DNA of 64,000 nt from Oscillospiraceae bacterium (GCA_015067315.1 SVMR01000004.1:56370-120369); one strand, 5' to 3'. Positions 51,795 to 61,426 are shown, counted from the first letter of the stretch. A program made the numbers and translations. The notes: generated by a model not told the origin, from the sequence alone.

Positions 51795-52151
51795 TTATTC
51801 TTCCTCGAAGTTGATTTCTTCGATTTTTGCGTCGGACCAAAGTCTTTCAAGGGAATAGAATTCGCGGACTTCGTCGTTGAAGATATGGACAATTACGCTT
51901 GCGTAGTCCATAAGGATCCAGCTTGCGGAAGCATAGCCTTCAACTCTCTGGGGCGCAATTCCGTCCTCATGACCGAGGGCAAAATCAATATCGTCGGAAA
52001 GGGACTGAACGTGGCTTTTGTTGGTTGCGGAAGCAATTACAAAATAATCGCCGATGCTGCTGATTTCGCCGATTTTGAGCACGCGAAGTCCGATTGCTTT
52101 TTTGCTGTCAAGGATTTTTGCGATTTTGAGTGCAAGTTCTCTGGATTCCAT
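51795..52151 (-). CDS. rsfS: Ribosomal silencing factor RsfS
   Basis: Binds ribosomal protein L14 and blocks subunit joining in starvation. It has 118 residues. ALKIAKILDSKKAIGLRVLKI leads to the signature ISSIGDYFVIASATNKSHVQSL near residue 30 and the C-terminal GYASASWILMDYASVIVHIF. AAAGGAAA precedes ATG 52151. It is the last gene of the yhbY-nadD-lipoprotein-yqeK-rsfS series. Confidence 0.96.
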   Translation of the reverse strand: MESRELALKIAKILDSKKAIGLRVLKIGEISSIGDYFVIASATNKSHVQSLSDDIDFALGHEDGIAPQRVEGYASASWILMDYASVIVHIFNDEVREFYSLERLWSDAKIEEINFEEE

Positions 52152-52156
52152 TAGGT

Positions 52157-52765
52157 TTATTTCCTTTCTTCATAAGTTATTAAAACGTTTTTATATTCTT
52201 CAAGAAGCGCTTCGGTGTCCCTTCCTTTCGGAAGTCCCCTTTTTTCAAGGTCGCCGGCAATCCAGCGGACTCCGTACGCAATTCCTTCGTCAAGGCTGTG
52301 ATCCGTAAGTTTGCGGGTATATTCCGCGTCCGGATAGTTTCTTTCTGCGCTTGTAAGATCCGCCATATAAACAACTTTTTCAAGGATGCTCATATTTCCC
52401 CTTCCGGAGGTATGGTAACGGATCGCGTTGAGCACGTCTTCGTCTGTAACGCCGATTTCGTGCTCGGCATATATTGCGCCGGCAATCGAATGCCAGAGCG
52501 CCGGGGATTTAAGGGTATCTTCGTCGGGTTTAATGCCCGCGCTTTTTATTACCGAAAGTTGTTCTTCGTTCGGAATACCCTTGCAGATATCATGGATAAG
52601 CCCGGCAAATCCGGCTTTTTCCGGGTCTGCGCCATATTTTTTTGCCAGAAACACCGCTCTTTCCGCAACGTTGATGGAATGAGCATATCGGTGCTCATTC
52701 ATTCGCGATTTGAGCACCGATTTTATTTCTTCTTCGGAAAACCGGCAGAATTTTTCAGTTTCCAT
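52157..52765 (-). CDS. yqeK: YqeK-type HD-domain hydrolase
   Basis: An HD-domain phosphohydrolase of the YqeK family, described as a diadenosine-tetraphosphate hydrolase. It has 202 residues from ATG 52765. The first HD residues are in NEHRYAHSINVAERAV near 26, the HD pair in LIHDICKG near 58, and HSIAGAIYAEHEIGV near 88 with AIRYHTSGRGNMS near 112. ATG 52768 is an equal alternative. Either start overlaps the preceding lipoprotein stop, so translation is coupled. The nadD-yqeK-rsfS group is conserved in Firmicutes, here with one extra gene. Confidence 0.94.
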   Translation of the reverse strand: METEKFCRFSEEEIKSVLKSRMNEHRYAHSINVAERAVFLAKKYGADPEKAGFAGLIHDICKGIPNEEQLSVIKSAGIKPDEDTLKSPALWHSIAGAIYAEHEIGVTDEDVLNAIRYHTSGRGNMSILEKVVYMADLTSAERNYPDAEYTRKLTDHSLDEGIAYGVRWIAGDLEKRGLPKGRDTEALLEEYKNVLITYEERK

Positions 52766-53751
52766 CATTCCGCCTCTTCTTCGCCCGGATAAGTTGCGAT
52801 AGCCTCGACCGCGGCGGGGAGATAGAAGCCTCTTCCGCAATCGATTATTTCGGAACTTGTTTCGGTAACGGCAAAAGTTATATAGAAGCAATCTTCATAA
52901 GCGCCATAGAAGTTGAGGTTTAAAATTCCGTTTTCGCGGAGCATGATGCTGTGGAAATAACCCGCCTCTTCCGCAATGAATTCAAGTTCCTCTTCCGTTG
53001 CGTCCGGATAATATTTTTCAAGAAGCTCGTCGATAAGTCCCTGTTTATAGATTATATCGATAACTTCGGAACCGGCTTTGTATGCTCTCAGATCCGCGCG
53101 GCGGAGAGAATCGTCCGCGCCGTATTCGCGGAATTCGCCGTTTTCAAGATAGAACCAGTATTTTTTTGTTGTGGGTTCCTGTTCTTTTGCTTTTTCCTCG
53201 TCCTCAAAATAATCGAAGGAAGTGAATTCCGCGGTAAAATCTTTTCCGCCGAGATATTCAAGATTTTCAAAAATACCGGAAACGGCGGTTTCGTAAACCT
53301 TGCTGTTTTCAATTCCGAAAACATAAGTAAGTCCGTCGTCAAAGTTTTCCGCAAAGAGGAAGGGGGTTCCCTCGACGGAAATCATTTCCGGGTTCTTCCA
53401 TTTTCCGCTCTGGTTGAGTTCAACCGCATAGTTTTCGTTGACGTACCAAAGGATTCCTTCAAGATATTCGTTTCCGGCTTTTCCGCAGAAAGCGAACGCT
53501 TCGGAATTTCCGTCGCCGTCAAAATCGTCGAACTGGAACCATATCGTCTGGCCTTCGCTGTAATCGGAAAGCTTGTCGCGGATAACTTCCTCCGCGTCGA
53601 TTTCCCTTGTCTGCTGTTCCATATCGACTTTTCCCACAAGGTCGTCAAGAAAACTTTCGTAACTTTCTTTCCAGCCGGCAGAACAGGCGGAAAGGCAAAG
53701 CGCCATAACCACAGTAATAACGGCGAAAAGAATCATTGTTTTTTTAAGCAT
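52765..53751 (-). CDS. Lipoprotein inserted between nadD and yqeK
   Basis: A 328-residue lipoprotein (signal with LSAC lipobox, Cys near 23) of no recognised family. FDDFDGDGNSEAFAF near residue 75 resembles an EF-hand or FG-GAP-type calcium loop (Asp-x-Asp-Gly-Asp-Gly). Acidic residues are common, as is Tyr in the second half. It overlaps yqeK by 3 bp and lies 20 bp after nadD, so it is co-transcribed with NAD and ribosome-factor genes. Why a secreted protein sits here is unclear. Confidence 0.78.
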   Translation of the reverse strand: MLKKTMILFAVITVVMALCLSACSAGWKESYESFLDDLVGKVDMEQQTREIDAEEVIRDKLSDYSEGQTIWFQFDDFDGDGNSEAFAFCGKAGNEYLEGILWYVNENYAVELNQSGKWKNPEMISVEGTPFLFAENFDDGLTYVFGIENSKVYETAVSGIFENLEYLGGKDFTAEFTSFDYFEDEEKAKEQEPTTKKYWFYLENGEFREYGADDSLRRADLRAYKAGSEVIDIIYKQGLIDELLEKYYPDATEEELEFIAEEAGYFHSIMLRENGILNLNFYGAYEDCFYITFAVTETSSEIIDCGRGFYLPAAVEAIATYPGEEEAE

Positions 53752-53771
53752 TTTTTCCTCCTGGATATCGG

Positions 53772-54371
53772 TCAGTTGTAATAAAGATAATGATCCCAGA
53801 TATAATCGTCAACACCCTCGGGAACCATTGAGGAAATGTCGTCCGCTCTGCGGACGGTTTCCCTTACGGAAGTTGATGAAATTTCCTTTACGTCTATGGG
53901 CACAATCCGGACTGTTGCGCCGTAGCTCCGGAGAACTGCCGCTTCCGCTTCAAGGGCGGAATCGTCCTCCCAGTTTCTTGCGGCAACCGCAAGAACGGCT
54001 TCGTCGGTGATTTTGTGCCATGCGTACCAGCGCCGGAAATAAAGAAGCATATCGCCGCCCATGAGAAGATAGAATTCGTCCTCCGGATAAATTTCGCGGA
54101 GCTGGGCAACGGTATCCGCCATATATCCTTCGTCTTCGCGCTTTATTTCAATATCGGAAACTTCGAATCCTTCAAGTTTTCCGAAGGCGAGACTGCACAT
54201 ATTCATTCTGTGCTCCGAAGGAGTCATGGCGAGTCCTTTTTTATGGGGCGGCTGATAGGCCGGGATAACTATTATCTTATCGAGAGAAAGTTCTTCCTTA
54301 AAAGTAAGGGCGGCGTTGACGTGGCCGACGTGAACGGGGTCGAAGCTTCCTCCGTAAATACCGATTTTCAT
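53772..54371 (-). CDS. nadD: Nicotinate-nucleotide adenylyltransferase
   Basis: Adenylates nicotinate mononucleotide in NAD synthesis, 199 residues. The nucleotidyltransferase motif GIYGGSFDPVHVGHVNAAL begins at residue 3, PAYQPPHKKG lies near 38, LLMGGDMLLYFRRWYAWHKI near 102, and the C-terminal ISSTSVRETVRRADDISSMVPEGVDDYI has the ISSTxIR signature. It lies 20 bp after yhbY. Confidence 0.97.
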   Translation of the reverse strand: MKIGIYGGSFDPVHVGHVNAALTFKEELSLDKIIVIPAYQPPHKKGLAMTPSEHRMNMCSLAFGKLEGFEVSDIEIKREDEGYMADTVAQLREIYPEDEFYLLMGGDMLLYFRRWYAWHKITDEAVLAVAARNWEDDSALEAEAAVLRSYGATVRIVPIDVKEISSTSVRETVRRADDISSMVPEGVDDYIWDHYLYYN

Positions 54372-54391
54372 TGGTTTCTCCTTTTTTTGAA

Positions 54392-54685
54392 TTAAGGAAG
54401 GATTATTTTGGGTTCCTTAAGGTTGCGTTTATAAACGACAAATTTTCTGCCGATTACCTGAACCGCTTCGCAGCCGGGAATTTTGTTCATAACTTCCTCA
54501 ATCGCTTCTTTTGAGGAAACGGGGGAGGTTTCGAGAACGGAAACTTTTACGATTTCTCTTGCGTTAAGAGCTTCGTCGATGTTGCCGATTACGGATTCGG
54601 TAACGCCTTCTTTGCCAACGGTTACAACTGCGGGAATTCCGTTTGCAAGGCTGCGAAGATAGGCGCGCTGTTTTGTAGTGATCAT
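54392..54685 (-). CDS. yhbY: YhbY-family RNA-binding protein
   Basis: A small CRM-domain protein of 97 residues linked to ribosome assembly. It begins MITTKQRAYLRSLANGIPAV and shows the hallmark VTVGKEGVTESV and a GRKFVVYKR-like GxxG region near the C-terminus. It sits between ftsY and nadD, as in many Firmicutes. Confidence 0.95.
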   Translation of the reverse strand: MITTKQRAYLRSLANGIPAVVTVGKEGVTESVIGNIDEALNAREIVKVSVLETSPVSSKEAIEEVMNKIPGCEAVQVIGRKFVVYKRNLKEPKIILP

Positions 54686-54734
54686 TAAAATTTCTCCTTA
54701 TTTATTTTATATTAACTTTTTGTCGGTTTCGTGT

Positions 54735-55637
54735 TTAATCAAAAATCGCTTTCGCGAATGCTTCCGGGTCGAAAGGCTGGAGATCCTCCGCCTTTTCGCC
54801 GACTCCGATGAATTTTATCGGAATGTTGAGTTCTTTTCTGATTCCGATTACAACGCCGCCTCTTGCGGTGCCGTCGAGTTTTGTAAGAACAATTCCGGTG
54901 ATGGGACAGGCGTTTCCGAATTCCCTTGCCTGGTTAAGGGCGTTCTGTCCGGTGGTTCCGTCAAGAACAAGAAGGGTTTCGACGGAAGATTCCGGCGCTT
55001 CCCTTTCGATAACTCTTCCGATTTTTGCGAGTTCGTCCATAAGACCTTTTTTGTTCTGAAGGCGTCCGGCGGTATCGCAGATTATAACGTCCGCCTTTCT
55101 TGCTTTTCCCGCAGCGATTGCATCAAAAACAACCGCCGCCGGGTCGGAACCTTCGGAATGTTTTATAAGTTCCGCTCCGCATCTGTCTGTCCAGACTTCA
55201 AGCTGGTCTATTGCGGCCGCGCGGAAGGTATCCGCCGCGGCAACGACGACTTTTTTGCCTTCGTCGATAAAGTTTTTTGCGAGTTTTCCGATTGTTGTGG
55301 TTTTTCCCGCTCCGTTAACTCCGATCATCATGATGATTGCGGGTTTGTTTTCAATGTTGAGTTCCTGTCCGCCCCGGAGCATTTCCGCAACGACCTCGTA
55401 CATCATTCCGCGGACTTTTTCCGAATCGGTGATGCCTTCCTTTTTAACTCTTTTGCGGAGTTCCTCACAGATTGCGCCGGCGGTAACCGCGCCGGTATCC
55501 GCAAGAACAAGAGCTTCCTCAAGTTCATCAAAAAGGTCTTCGTCAACGTGACCGCCGGAAAAAACGTCGTCAAAACGTTCTTTAAGCGATTCCCTTGTTT
55601 TTTTTAGTCCTTCGCTTATCTTACTGAAAAATCCCAA
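54735..55637 (-). CDS. ftsY: Signal recognition particle receptor FtsY
   Basis: SRP receptor GTPase that docks nascent membrane proteins at the translocon. It has 300 residues from TTG 55637, which has GGAGG eight bases upstream; an in-frame reading to 55688 enters the repeat. The N-domain (about 1-85) is followed by G1 [15 protein letters not shown] near 110, [13 protein letters not shown] near 140, [13 protein letters not shown] near 195, [10 protein letters not shown] near 252 and the closing [19 protein letters not shown]. It has only a short N-terminal extension, as in Firmicutes. Confidence 0.96.
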   Translation of the reverse strand: MGFFSKISEGLKKTRESLKERFDDVFSGGHVDEDLFDELEEALVLADTGAVTAGAICEELRKRVKKEGITDSEKVRGMMYEVVAEMLRGGQELNIENKPAIIMMIGVNGAGKTTTIGKLAKNFIDEGKKVVVAAADTFRAAAIDQLEVWTDRCGAELIKHSEGSDPAAVVFDAIAAGKARKADVIICDTAGRLQNKKGLMDELAKIGRVIEREAPESSVETLLVLDGTTGQNALNQAREFGNACPITGIVLTKLDGTARGGVVIGIRKELNIPIKFIGVGEKAEDLQPFDPEAFAKAIFD

Positions 55638-55661
55638 AGTATTTGCCTCCCTGGATGTTAT

Positions 55662-56133
55662 TGGCTCCCCTATCAGGGGAGCTGGCACGGCTCAGCCGTG
55701 ACTGAAGGGTGGAATCATCCAACCCGCTGTTTGATAATTTTGTCTATATACGCACAGACATTATTGAAATCGAATTTTATATCTCTGTTCAGAAAACGGA
55801 TAACTTCTATCCCTATTCCGGAAAAATATTCCGTGCGTTTTCTATCATATTCAACAGAATCCGGCAGATAGTGCTGTGCGCCGTCAATTTCTATTACAAT
55901 TTTTGCTTTTCTGCAATAAAAATCAACGATATATTCACCGAGGATTTCCTGTCTTCTGAATCTTTCGGGATATGACGAAAGGAAATCATACCAAAGGTGC
56001 CTTTCTTCCGGCGTCATATTTTTGCGAAGTTCCGCAGCATTATCCTGCAGTTTTTCATTTCTTTCTCTTCGCACGTTTTTTCCACCCTTTCGTCAAAACC
56101 TGCGGTTTTGCCACCTCCCCTGATAGGGGAGGC
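55662..56133. mobile_element. Palindromic element carrying a DUF559 nuclease gene (copy 2)
   Basis: One arm (55662-55713) has GCTCCCCTATCAGGGGAGC, the hairpin CACGGCT/AGCCGTG and ACTGAAGGGTGGAATC. The other arm (56082-56133) has TTCCACCCTTTCGTC, AACCTGCGGTT-type hairpin and CACCTCCCCTGATAGGGGAGG. The centre is a 120-codon nuclease gene read on the minus strand. The 472-bp element separates ftsK from ftsY and repeats the layout of the copy at 42618-43082. Confidence 0.7.
55715..56074 (-). CDS. DUF559 (Vsr-like) endonuclease domain protein, copy 2
   Basis: A 119-residue homologue of the protein at 42673-43062. NMTPEERHLWYDFLSSYPER near residue 20, then EYIVDFYCRKAKIVIEIDGAQH with the Asp and Glu-x-Asp catalytic pattern, and FLNRDIKFDFNNVCAYI at the end. 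The start is GTG 56074; AAAGGGTGG of the repeat arm lies upstream and can serve as ribosome site. The stop lies at the inner edge of the other arm. The family is widespread and its role mostly unknown. The repeat context suggests a selfish or repeat-maintenance function. Confidence 0.88.
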   Translation of the reverse strand: MRRERNEKLQDNAAELRKNMTPEERHLWYDFLSSYPERFRRQEILGEYIVDFYCRKAKIVIEIDGAQHYLPDSVEYDRKRTEYFSGIGIEVIRFLNRDIKFDFNNVCAYIDKIIKQRVG

Positions 56134-56139
56134 TTTTGC

Positions 56140-58770
56140 TTATTCATCGCTCTGAAGCTGTTTTTCAAGCCACTGTTCTTTTGTGATGAGGACCTGGCGG
56201 GGTTTGCTTCCTTCAAAGGGACCGACAATTCCGCGTTCTTCCATCTGGTCGATGATTCGGGCGGCTCTTGCATAGCCGAGCTTGAGTTTTCGCTGGAGCA
56301 TGGAGGTGGACGCCATTCCCATTTCGATTACGCATTCGATTGCGTCGTCAAGCATATCGTCGCCTTCGTCGAAGCCGCCTCCTTCGGAAGCATAATCGTC
56401 GGAAGCTTTCTTGCCTTTTTCCTTAACGGCAAGCTTTTCGATATCGTCGAGGATTCCTTCGTCATAGTTTGCCTGGCCGCCGTTTTTAACAAAGCGGACA
56501 ACTTCCTCAACTTCCCTGTCGGAAACGAAGCATCCCTGAACACGGCGCATATCCGTCTGGGGATAGAAAAGCATATCGCCTTTTCCGAGGAGCTTTTCGG
56601 CGCTGCCGTCGGAAATAATGGTTCGGCTGTCAACCTGGGAAGAGGTTTTGAAAGCGATTCGGCTGCCGATGTTCGCTTTGATAACGCCGGTGATAACGTC
56701 AACGGAAGGACGCTGGGTTGCAACAACAAGATGCATTCCCGCCGCTCTTGCAAGGGCGGCAAGGCGGTTTATGGAATCCTCAACTTCGTTCGCCGCAACA
56801 AGCATAAGGTCCGCAAGTTCGTCGATTATAATAACAACCTTCGGCATTCTCTGCATATCGTCACGGGAATCCGCAAGTTTGTTGTAACCCGCAATGTCGC
56901 GGACTCCGTTATCGGCGAAAAGCTGGTAGCGCTTCAGCATTTCGGAAACCGCCCAGTTGAGAGCGCCTGCGGCTTTTCTCGGGTCAGTGACAACCGGAAT
57001 AAGAAGATGGGGGATTCCGTTATAGACGGAAAGTTCAACAACTTTCGGGTCGATGAGAAGAAGCTTCACTTCGTCCGGGTTTGCCTTATACATAAGCGAA
57101 ATTATCATTGAGTTTATGCAGACGGATTTACCGGAACCTGTTGAACCCGCAACAAGAAGATGGGGCATTTCTTTAAGGTCCGCAAGAACGACGTTGCCGA
57201 CAATATCCTTGCCGAGGGCAACGGTCAGCTTCGATTTTGCGTCCTGGAATTCTTTCGATTCGATAAGTTCGCGGATATTGACTATATCCCTGTTTTTGTT
57301 CGGAACTTCGATTCCAACTGCGGCTTTTCCGGGAATCGGCGCTTCGATTCGGACTCCCTTTGCCGCAAGGTTAAGGGCAAGGTCATCGGAAAGGCTTGCG
57401 ATTTTGCTGACTTTAACTCCCGCTCCGGGCTGGAGTTCATATCTTGTGACTGCGGGACCGCGGTTTATGTCGATAACCCTTGCGGAAACGCCGAAGCTCT
57501 GGAGGGTGTTTGTAAGAATATCGGCATTTTTGCGGAGTTCTTCGGTGATATCGTCGTCGTTTGCGTTGTCCCGGAGCTGAAGAAGATCAGTGGGCGGGAA
57601 AGTATAGGGAAGGCTTTCAAGATCGTCCATGATTTCGGTGATTCTTTTTGCCTGTTCGTCCGCAAGAACCTTCATTTCCGCTTTTTCGATTTTCTTTGCG
57701 TTGGCCTGATCGACCATCGCCTTGCTTATGAGTTCTTCAAGAGCGGAATCCTTTGCGGCGGCTTCCGCCATCTGTTCTTTCGCGGGTTTAAAACCTTCGA
57801 TTTCCTCCTCTTTCGGAACTTCAACTTCCATATGCGCCTTGAATCCGTTTATGGGTTCTTCCTTTGCCGCCATGGGCTTCGGCTTGTCCTGTTTGACCGT
57901 TGTTACGGAGGGAGTGGGCGCGGCGGAAACGGTTTCGCTGTCGAGAGGGATATCTATCATTCTTTCCGCCGGATTCGTTTCTTTTACCGGAGCGTCAACG
58001 GGCGGAATTTTTGAAACGGGGGTTTCGGTTTTTCCAAGGAGTTTTTCCTTGGAGCGTTTTACTGAATCTTCCGTTTCCCTGGAAACGTATTTGGGGCCGT
58101 CATCAAGGGGAATATCGATTGCGGTCATTCTTCTTGCTTCGGAAACGGCTTTGTGCTGTTCAACCTGTTCGGTATAGACGGTTTTTACCTTTTCGCCGAC
58201 TTTTTTTGTTCCTTTTGCAAGACCGATAAGGGTCGTTCCGGTAAGAAGCATAAGAACGACGATAATCAGAACAATTCCGACTATTACAGCCGCAAGCCTT
58301 CCCATCAAGGCGATTGCGGTAAGACCGTAAACCGCAGAAAGAACGCCGCCGCCGGTAAGTTCTTTTCCGTATGTATAAAGCTGTCCGATTTTCTGGAATG
58401 CGCTTCCGGAAAGAACCATGTTCTCGCTGAAAACGGTTGTGATTCCCGAAAGAAGGATTATAAGCGCAAGACTTTCGTAACCCTGGGCGGCGGTTGAAAA
58501 GGTCGGTTTTTCAAGGGTGTTCATAACCGCAAGATAGATGAAAACCGGTCCGATAAGATACGCGCACCAACCGAAAAGTCCGAAAAGCGCAAAATGCATG
58601 CTTTGCCAGAGGTTTTCGCCCTTAACAAGGGTCATTGCAAGAAAAATTATTCCAAGGGCAAAAAATCCGATTGCGTAAAGCTGGCGGCGGGAAGAAATTT
58701 CCGCCGCGGTCGGTTTTTTTGACGAGGATTTTGTTCCTTTTTTTGTTGTGGTCTTTTTTGTTGCAGCCAT
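56140..58770 (-). CDS. ftsK: DNA translocase FtsK/SpoIIIE
   Basis: Membrane-anchored motor that pumps DNA at the division septum and, in spore-formers, into the forespore. It has 876 residues from ATG 58770, after AAGGAAGG. A Lys-rich start is followed by four membrane helices (about 28-190), a linker rich in Pro, Glu and Lys (about 200-370), the ATPase with [20 protein letters not shown] near 540 and [11 protein letters not shown] near 650, and a C-terminal gamma winged helix ([22 protein letters not shown] near 820). It lies 15 bp after uppP and upstream of the second nuclease-bearing element. Confidence 0.96.
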   Translation of the reverse strand: MAATKKTTTKKGTKSSSKKPTAAEISSRRQLYAIGFFALGIIFLAMTLVKGENLWQSMHFALFGLFGWCAYLIGPVFIYLAVMNTLEKPTFSTAAQGYESLALIILLSGITTVFSENMVLSGSAFQKIGQLYTYGKELTGGGVLSAVYGLTAIALMGRLAAVIVGIVLIIVVLMLLTGTTLIGLAKGTKKVGEKVKTVYTEQVEQHKAVSEARRMTAIDIPLDDGPKYVSRETEDSVKRSKEKLLGKTETPVSKIPPVDAPVKETNPAERMIDIPLDSETVSAAPTPSVTTVKQDKPKPMAAKEEPINGFKAHMEVEVPKEEEIEGFKPAKEQMAEAAAKDSALEELISKAMVDQANAKKIEKAEMKVLADEQAKRITEIMDDLESLPYTFPPTDLLQLRDNANDDDITEELRKNADILTNTLQSFGVSARVIDINRGPAVTRYELQPGAGVKVSKIASLSDDLALNLAAKGVRIEAPIPGKAAVGIEVPNKNRDIVNIRELIESKEFQDAKSKLTVALGKDIVGNVVLADLKEMPHLLVAGSTGSGKSVCINSMIISLMYKANPDEVKLLLIDPKVVELSVYNGIPHLLIPVVTDPRKAAGALNWAVSEMLKRYQLFADNGVRDIAGYNKLADSRDDMQRMPKVVIIIDELADLMLVAANEVEDSINRLAALARAAGMHLVVATQRPSVDVITGVIKANIGSRIAFKTSSQVDSRTIISDGSAEKLLGKGDMLFYPQTDMRRVQGCFVSDREVEEVVRFVKNGGQANYDEGILDDIEKLAVKEKGKKASDDYASEGGGFDEGDDMLDDAIECVIEMGMASTSMLQRKLKLGYARAARIIDQMEERGIVGPFEGSKPRQVLITKEQWLEKQLQSDE

Positions 58771-58785
58771 TGAAAGCAACCTTCC

Positions 58786-59649
58786 TTAAAATGTAATAAA
58801 ATTTCCGGTTATGTGTTCAAAAATTCCGATTCCGGTGATGATTAATCCAAGGGGAACAAGATACCAGGCGAACTTTGTGAATTTGTCGTTTTTCACAAGG
58901 AGTTTTACGGTTTTTATTGCGGCAATTCCGACAGCAAGGGCAACCGCCATTCCGATAAGGGCGGCAACCCAATTTATTTCAACTTCGCCGGAAAGCGCCG
59001 CAGGAACTTCAAGAATATTTGCCGCAAGAACCGCCGGAACGCCCATGATGAAGGAAAATGCAACCGCCTGTTCCCGGGAAACCCCGAGGATAAGTCCGGC
59101 GGAAATTGTTGAACCGGAGCGGGAAAGTCCCGGAAGAGGGGCGATTCCCTGCATGATTCCCATTCCGAGAGCCTGCTTCCAGTTCATGTTTTCGGCGGTC
59201 GTTCCGCCGGATTTCACGCATTTTCCGGAAATTACAAGCAAAGCGGCGGTAAGAAGGAAGCAAAGTCCTTCGACAACAATATCATTATCCGTTGAAAGGG
59301 AATTGTAAAAATCGGAGATGAAATAGAAAAAGCAAAGGGGAAGAAGGCTCATGATGAAAAGGAAGATAAGTCTTCTTGAACCGCTCATGTTGTTTTTATC
59401 GAATTTTCCGGTAAGGATTTCCTTCATCATCGAAAAGAATTCTTTTATCATATCAAGAAGTTCCTTCCAGAAGGCAATGGCAACCGCAAGAAGAGTTCCG
59501 AGATGGAGAAGAATCGAATAAATTCCGGCGGCCTCGCCGCTGTTTCCGGTAAAATGCTGGTAAAGGGAAAGATGTCCGCTTGAGGAAACCGGAAGGAATT
59601 CCGTAAGTCCCTGGATTATTCCCTGAATAACTGCGTCAAAAATGCTCAT
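58786..59649 (-). CDS. uppP: Undecaprenyl-diphosphatase
   Basis: Membrane phosphatase (BacA family) that recycles undecaprenyl carrier for wall synthesis; overproduction gives bacitracin resistance in other species. It has 287 residues with about eight membrane segments. QGLTEFLPVSSSGHL near residue 14 is the first signature, and MQGIAPLPGLSRSGSTISAGL near 170 is the second, with the active-site Arg. It is transcribed with tepA and ylzJ upstream. Confidence 0.97.
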   Translation of the reverse strand: MSIFDAVIQGIIQGLTEFLPVSSSGHLSLYQHFTGNSGEAAGIYSILLHLGTLLAVAIAFWKELLDMIKEFFSMMKEILTGKFDKNNMSGSRRLIFLFIMSLLPLCFFYFISDFYNSLSTDNDIVVEGLCFLLTAALLVISGKCVKSGGTTAENMNWKQALGMGIMQGIAPLPGLSRSGSTISAGLILGVSREQAVAFSFIMGVPAVLAANILEVPAALSGEVEINWVAALIGMAVALAVGIAAIKTVKLLVKNDKFTKFAWYLVPLGLIITGIGIFEHITGNFITF

Positions 59650-59684
59650 TTTTTCTCCTTATATGTAGCCGCAAAAGCGGCGGT

Positions 59685-59882
59685 TCAGTGTTTTCTGATA
59701 TAACCGGGGGAGTATTCCGATTTAAGGTAGTTTTTTAAATCCGTTGAAACAAGGCGCGAAACGGAAAAACCGGAAGGAGTCATTCTTCCTTCAAGAAGTC
59801 CGCCCCTTATATCCATAGTGACGGTTTCCGGAATATCCGCGGGAAAAATTCTGTCAAAAGGTTCGATAGTCCAAAGAATCAT
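59685..59882 (-). CDS. ylzJ: YlzJ-like protein
   Basis: A 65-residue protein matching the YlzJ-like family found next to tepA in Firmicutes. It begins [14 protein letters not shown] and ends with a basic YIRKH tail, without domains of known function. It overlaps the tepA stop by 4 bp (ATGA), which supports translational coupling and the family call. Confidence 0.88.
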   Translation of the reverse strand: MILWTIEPFDRIFPADIPETVTMDIRGGLLEGRMTPSGFSVSRLVSTDLKNYLKSEYSPGYIRKH

Positions 59883-60586
59883 TCCGCCTGCCTCCCTTCA
59901 ATTTTTGAATAGAGGCATTTAATTGCGTCGGAAAGTCCGCCGAGATTGTCGATAAGTCCTTCGGAAACCGCCGCTTCGCCGTCAAGAACCGTTCCCACGT
60001 CGGTTATGAGTTCGCCGGTGTTGAACATGAGTTCCCGGAACCGTTCCGCCTTCATTTTTGAATTATCGGTGACGAATTTCGTGATACGTTCCTGCATTTT
60101 GTCAAAATACGAAAGAGTTTGGGGAACTCCGAGAACAAGTCCGTTCATCCTTACCGGATGAATTGTCATTGTCGCGGAAGGAACAATAAAAGATTCCTTT
60201 GCGGAACAGGCAAGGGGAACGCCGATTGAATGTCCGCCGCCGAGAACAAGGGAAACGGTAGGCTTGCTCATTCCGGAAATAAGTTCCGCAATTGCAAGAC
60301 CCGCTTCAACGTCGCCGCCCACTGTGTTCAGCATCACGATAAGCCCTTCGATTTCCGGGTCTTCCTCAATCGCAACAAGCTGGGGGATAACGTGTTCGTA
60401 TTTTGTGCTTTTGTTCTGGGGTGGAAGGATATAATGTCCCTCAATCTGCCCGACTATTGTAAGGCAATGGATGCAGTGCTTGCCTTTTGTTTTTATTACC
60501 GAACCGGTTTCGATTATCTGGTCGGTCTGGGTTTCGGTTTCGTCCCTTTCGTTTTCTTCGGGACAGTTTTTGATTTCCTCTGACAT
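59879..60586 (-). CDS. tepA: ClpP-like translocation-enhancing protein TepA
   Basis: A ClpP-fold protein of 235 residues. In Bacillus TepA supports protein export and spore-related functions. The catalytic Ser is in [15 protein letters not shown] near residue 125 and His in TIHPVRM near 150. The Gly-rich [20 protein letters not shown] near 95 is typical of ClpP. The N-terminal 45 residues are Glu-rich. It starts the tepA-ylzJ-uppP-ftsK run from a promoter at 60667-60695. Confidence 0.93.
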   Translation of the reverse strand: MSEEIKNCPEENERDETETQTDQIIETGSVIKTKGKHCIHCLTIVGQIEGHYILPPQNKSTKYEHVIPQLVAIEEDPEIEGLIVMLNTVGGDVEAGLAIAELISGMSKPTVSLVLGGGHSIGVPLACSAKESFIVPSATMTIHPVRMNGLVLGVPQTLSYFDKMQERITKFVTDNSKMKAERFRELMFNTGELITDVGTVLDGEAAVSEGLIDNLGGLSDAIKCLYSKIEGRQAE

Positions 60587-60666
60587 ATTTCAAAACCTCC
60601 GGAGTTTTTTAATATTATGCTTCGAATTTTTGTTTATATGCGCCAGAGCAAACTTTCGTAAATTAC

Positions 60667-60695
60667 ATTATAGCAAAATAATATTAAATATACAA
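60667..60695 (-). promoter_or_regulatory. tepA operon promoter
   Basis: TTGTAT (60695-60690), a 17-bp spacer and a perfect TATAAT (60672-60667) on the minus strand. Confidence 0.75.
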
Positions 60696-60716
60696 GTATA
60701 TTTTATTATACAAATA

Positions 60717-60756
60717 AAAAGCAAAAAGGACGGAAATTTTCCGTCCTTTTTGCTTT
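60717..60756. terminator. Hairpin terminator between marR and tepA
   Basis: A long perfect stem (AAAAGCAAAAAGGACGG with its complement) and AAATT-type loop. It probably ends the marR transcript coming from the right and shields the tepA promoter. A weaker CCG/CGG hairpin lies at 60803-60828. Confidence 0.85.
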
Positions 60757-60851
60757 TGCGGGCAGCATATTTAAAAACTGTTTGAATGAATTTTTCCGTT
60801 TAAATAAAAACCGCATGAGCATCGGCTTTTTTGCTTTTGAGCACGGGGATT

Positions 60852-61310
60852 TCATTCCCTTGAAATTCCGTCTTCCGCAACTTTCTGAAGTCTTTCGAAA
60901 AGATTGTCAAGGGCGTTGTAAACAAGATCACGGTCAACTTCATCAAAAATTCCGCCGGAAACCGCGGCAACGGCAATTCTTGAAGTTTCGGAAACATATT
61001 CCGCAAGTTTCCTTCCTTTTTCGGTAAGGGTTATTTTTGAACGGTAGGTTCTTACAATTTTCTTTTCCCTTTCAATAAGACCTTTTTCTTCCATTTCCGC
61101 AATGATTCTTGAAACGGCGGCTTTATCCTTATCGCAGATTTCGCAAAGTTCGGAAGAGGTAAGCCCTTCCTCATAACGGCGGAGAGTTGCAAGATACTGG
61201 GCAAAGGCGCCTTTATAGCCCTGTTTCACCATTTCCGCCCTTTCGATTTTCTGAATCTGGCGGTGGATTTTTGAAATTATGTATAAAAACTGTTCAAAGC
61301 GGCTTATCAT
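60852..61310 (-). CDS. MarR family regulator
   Basis: A winged-helix repressor of 152 residues. LTSSELCEICDKDKAAVSRIIAEMEEKGLI near residue 50-80 is the recognition helix region, and the wing has KIVRTYRSKITLTEKG near 85. It is divergent from a ZIP-family metal transporter. Its -35 box lies inside the 14-bp palindrome at 61390-61403, so autorepression is likely. The Cys-rich helix (ELCEICDKD) could sense metal or redox state, which is speculative. Confidence 0.92.
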   Translation of the reverse strand: MISRFEQFLYIISKIHRQIQKIERAEMVKQGYKGAFAQYLATLRRYEEGLTSSELCEICDKDKAAVSRIIAEMEEKGLIEREKKIVRTYRSKITLTEKGRKLAEYVSETSRIAVAAVSGGIFDEVDRDLVYNALDNLFERLQKVAEDGISRE

Positions 61311-61374
61311 AAAAAGGCTCCCCCTTTTTTGCTTTTTTTGAAAAAATTGATAAAATCAATTCCCTTTATGATGA

Positions 61375-61403
61375 TTATATAGTGTTAAAGTTGACTTGTC
61401 AAC
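61375..61403 (-). promoter_or_regulatory. marR promoter with overlapping operator
   Basis: On the minus strand, TTGACA (61402-61397), a 16-bp spacer and a perfect TATAAT (61380-61375). The -35 box is half of the palindrome GTTGACTTGTCAAC (61390-61403), a likely MarR binding site. Confidence 0.8.
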
Positions 61404-61426
61404 AATTTGCGGTCAAAAAAAATTCC

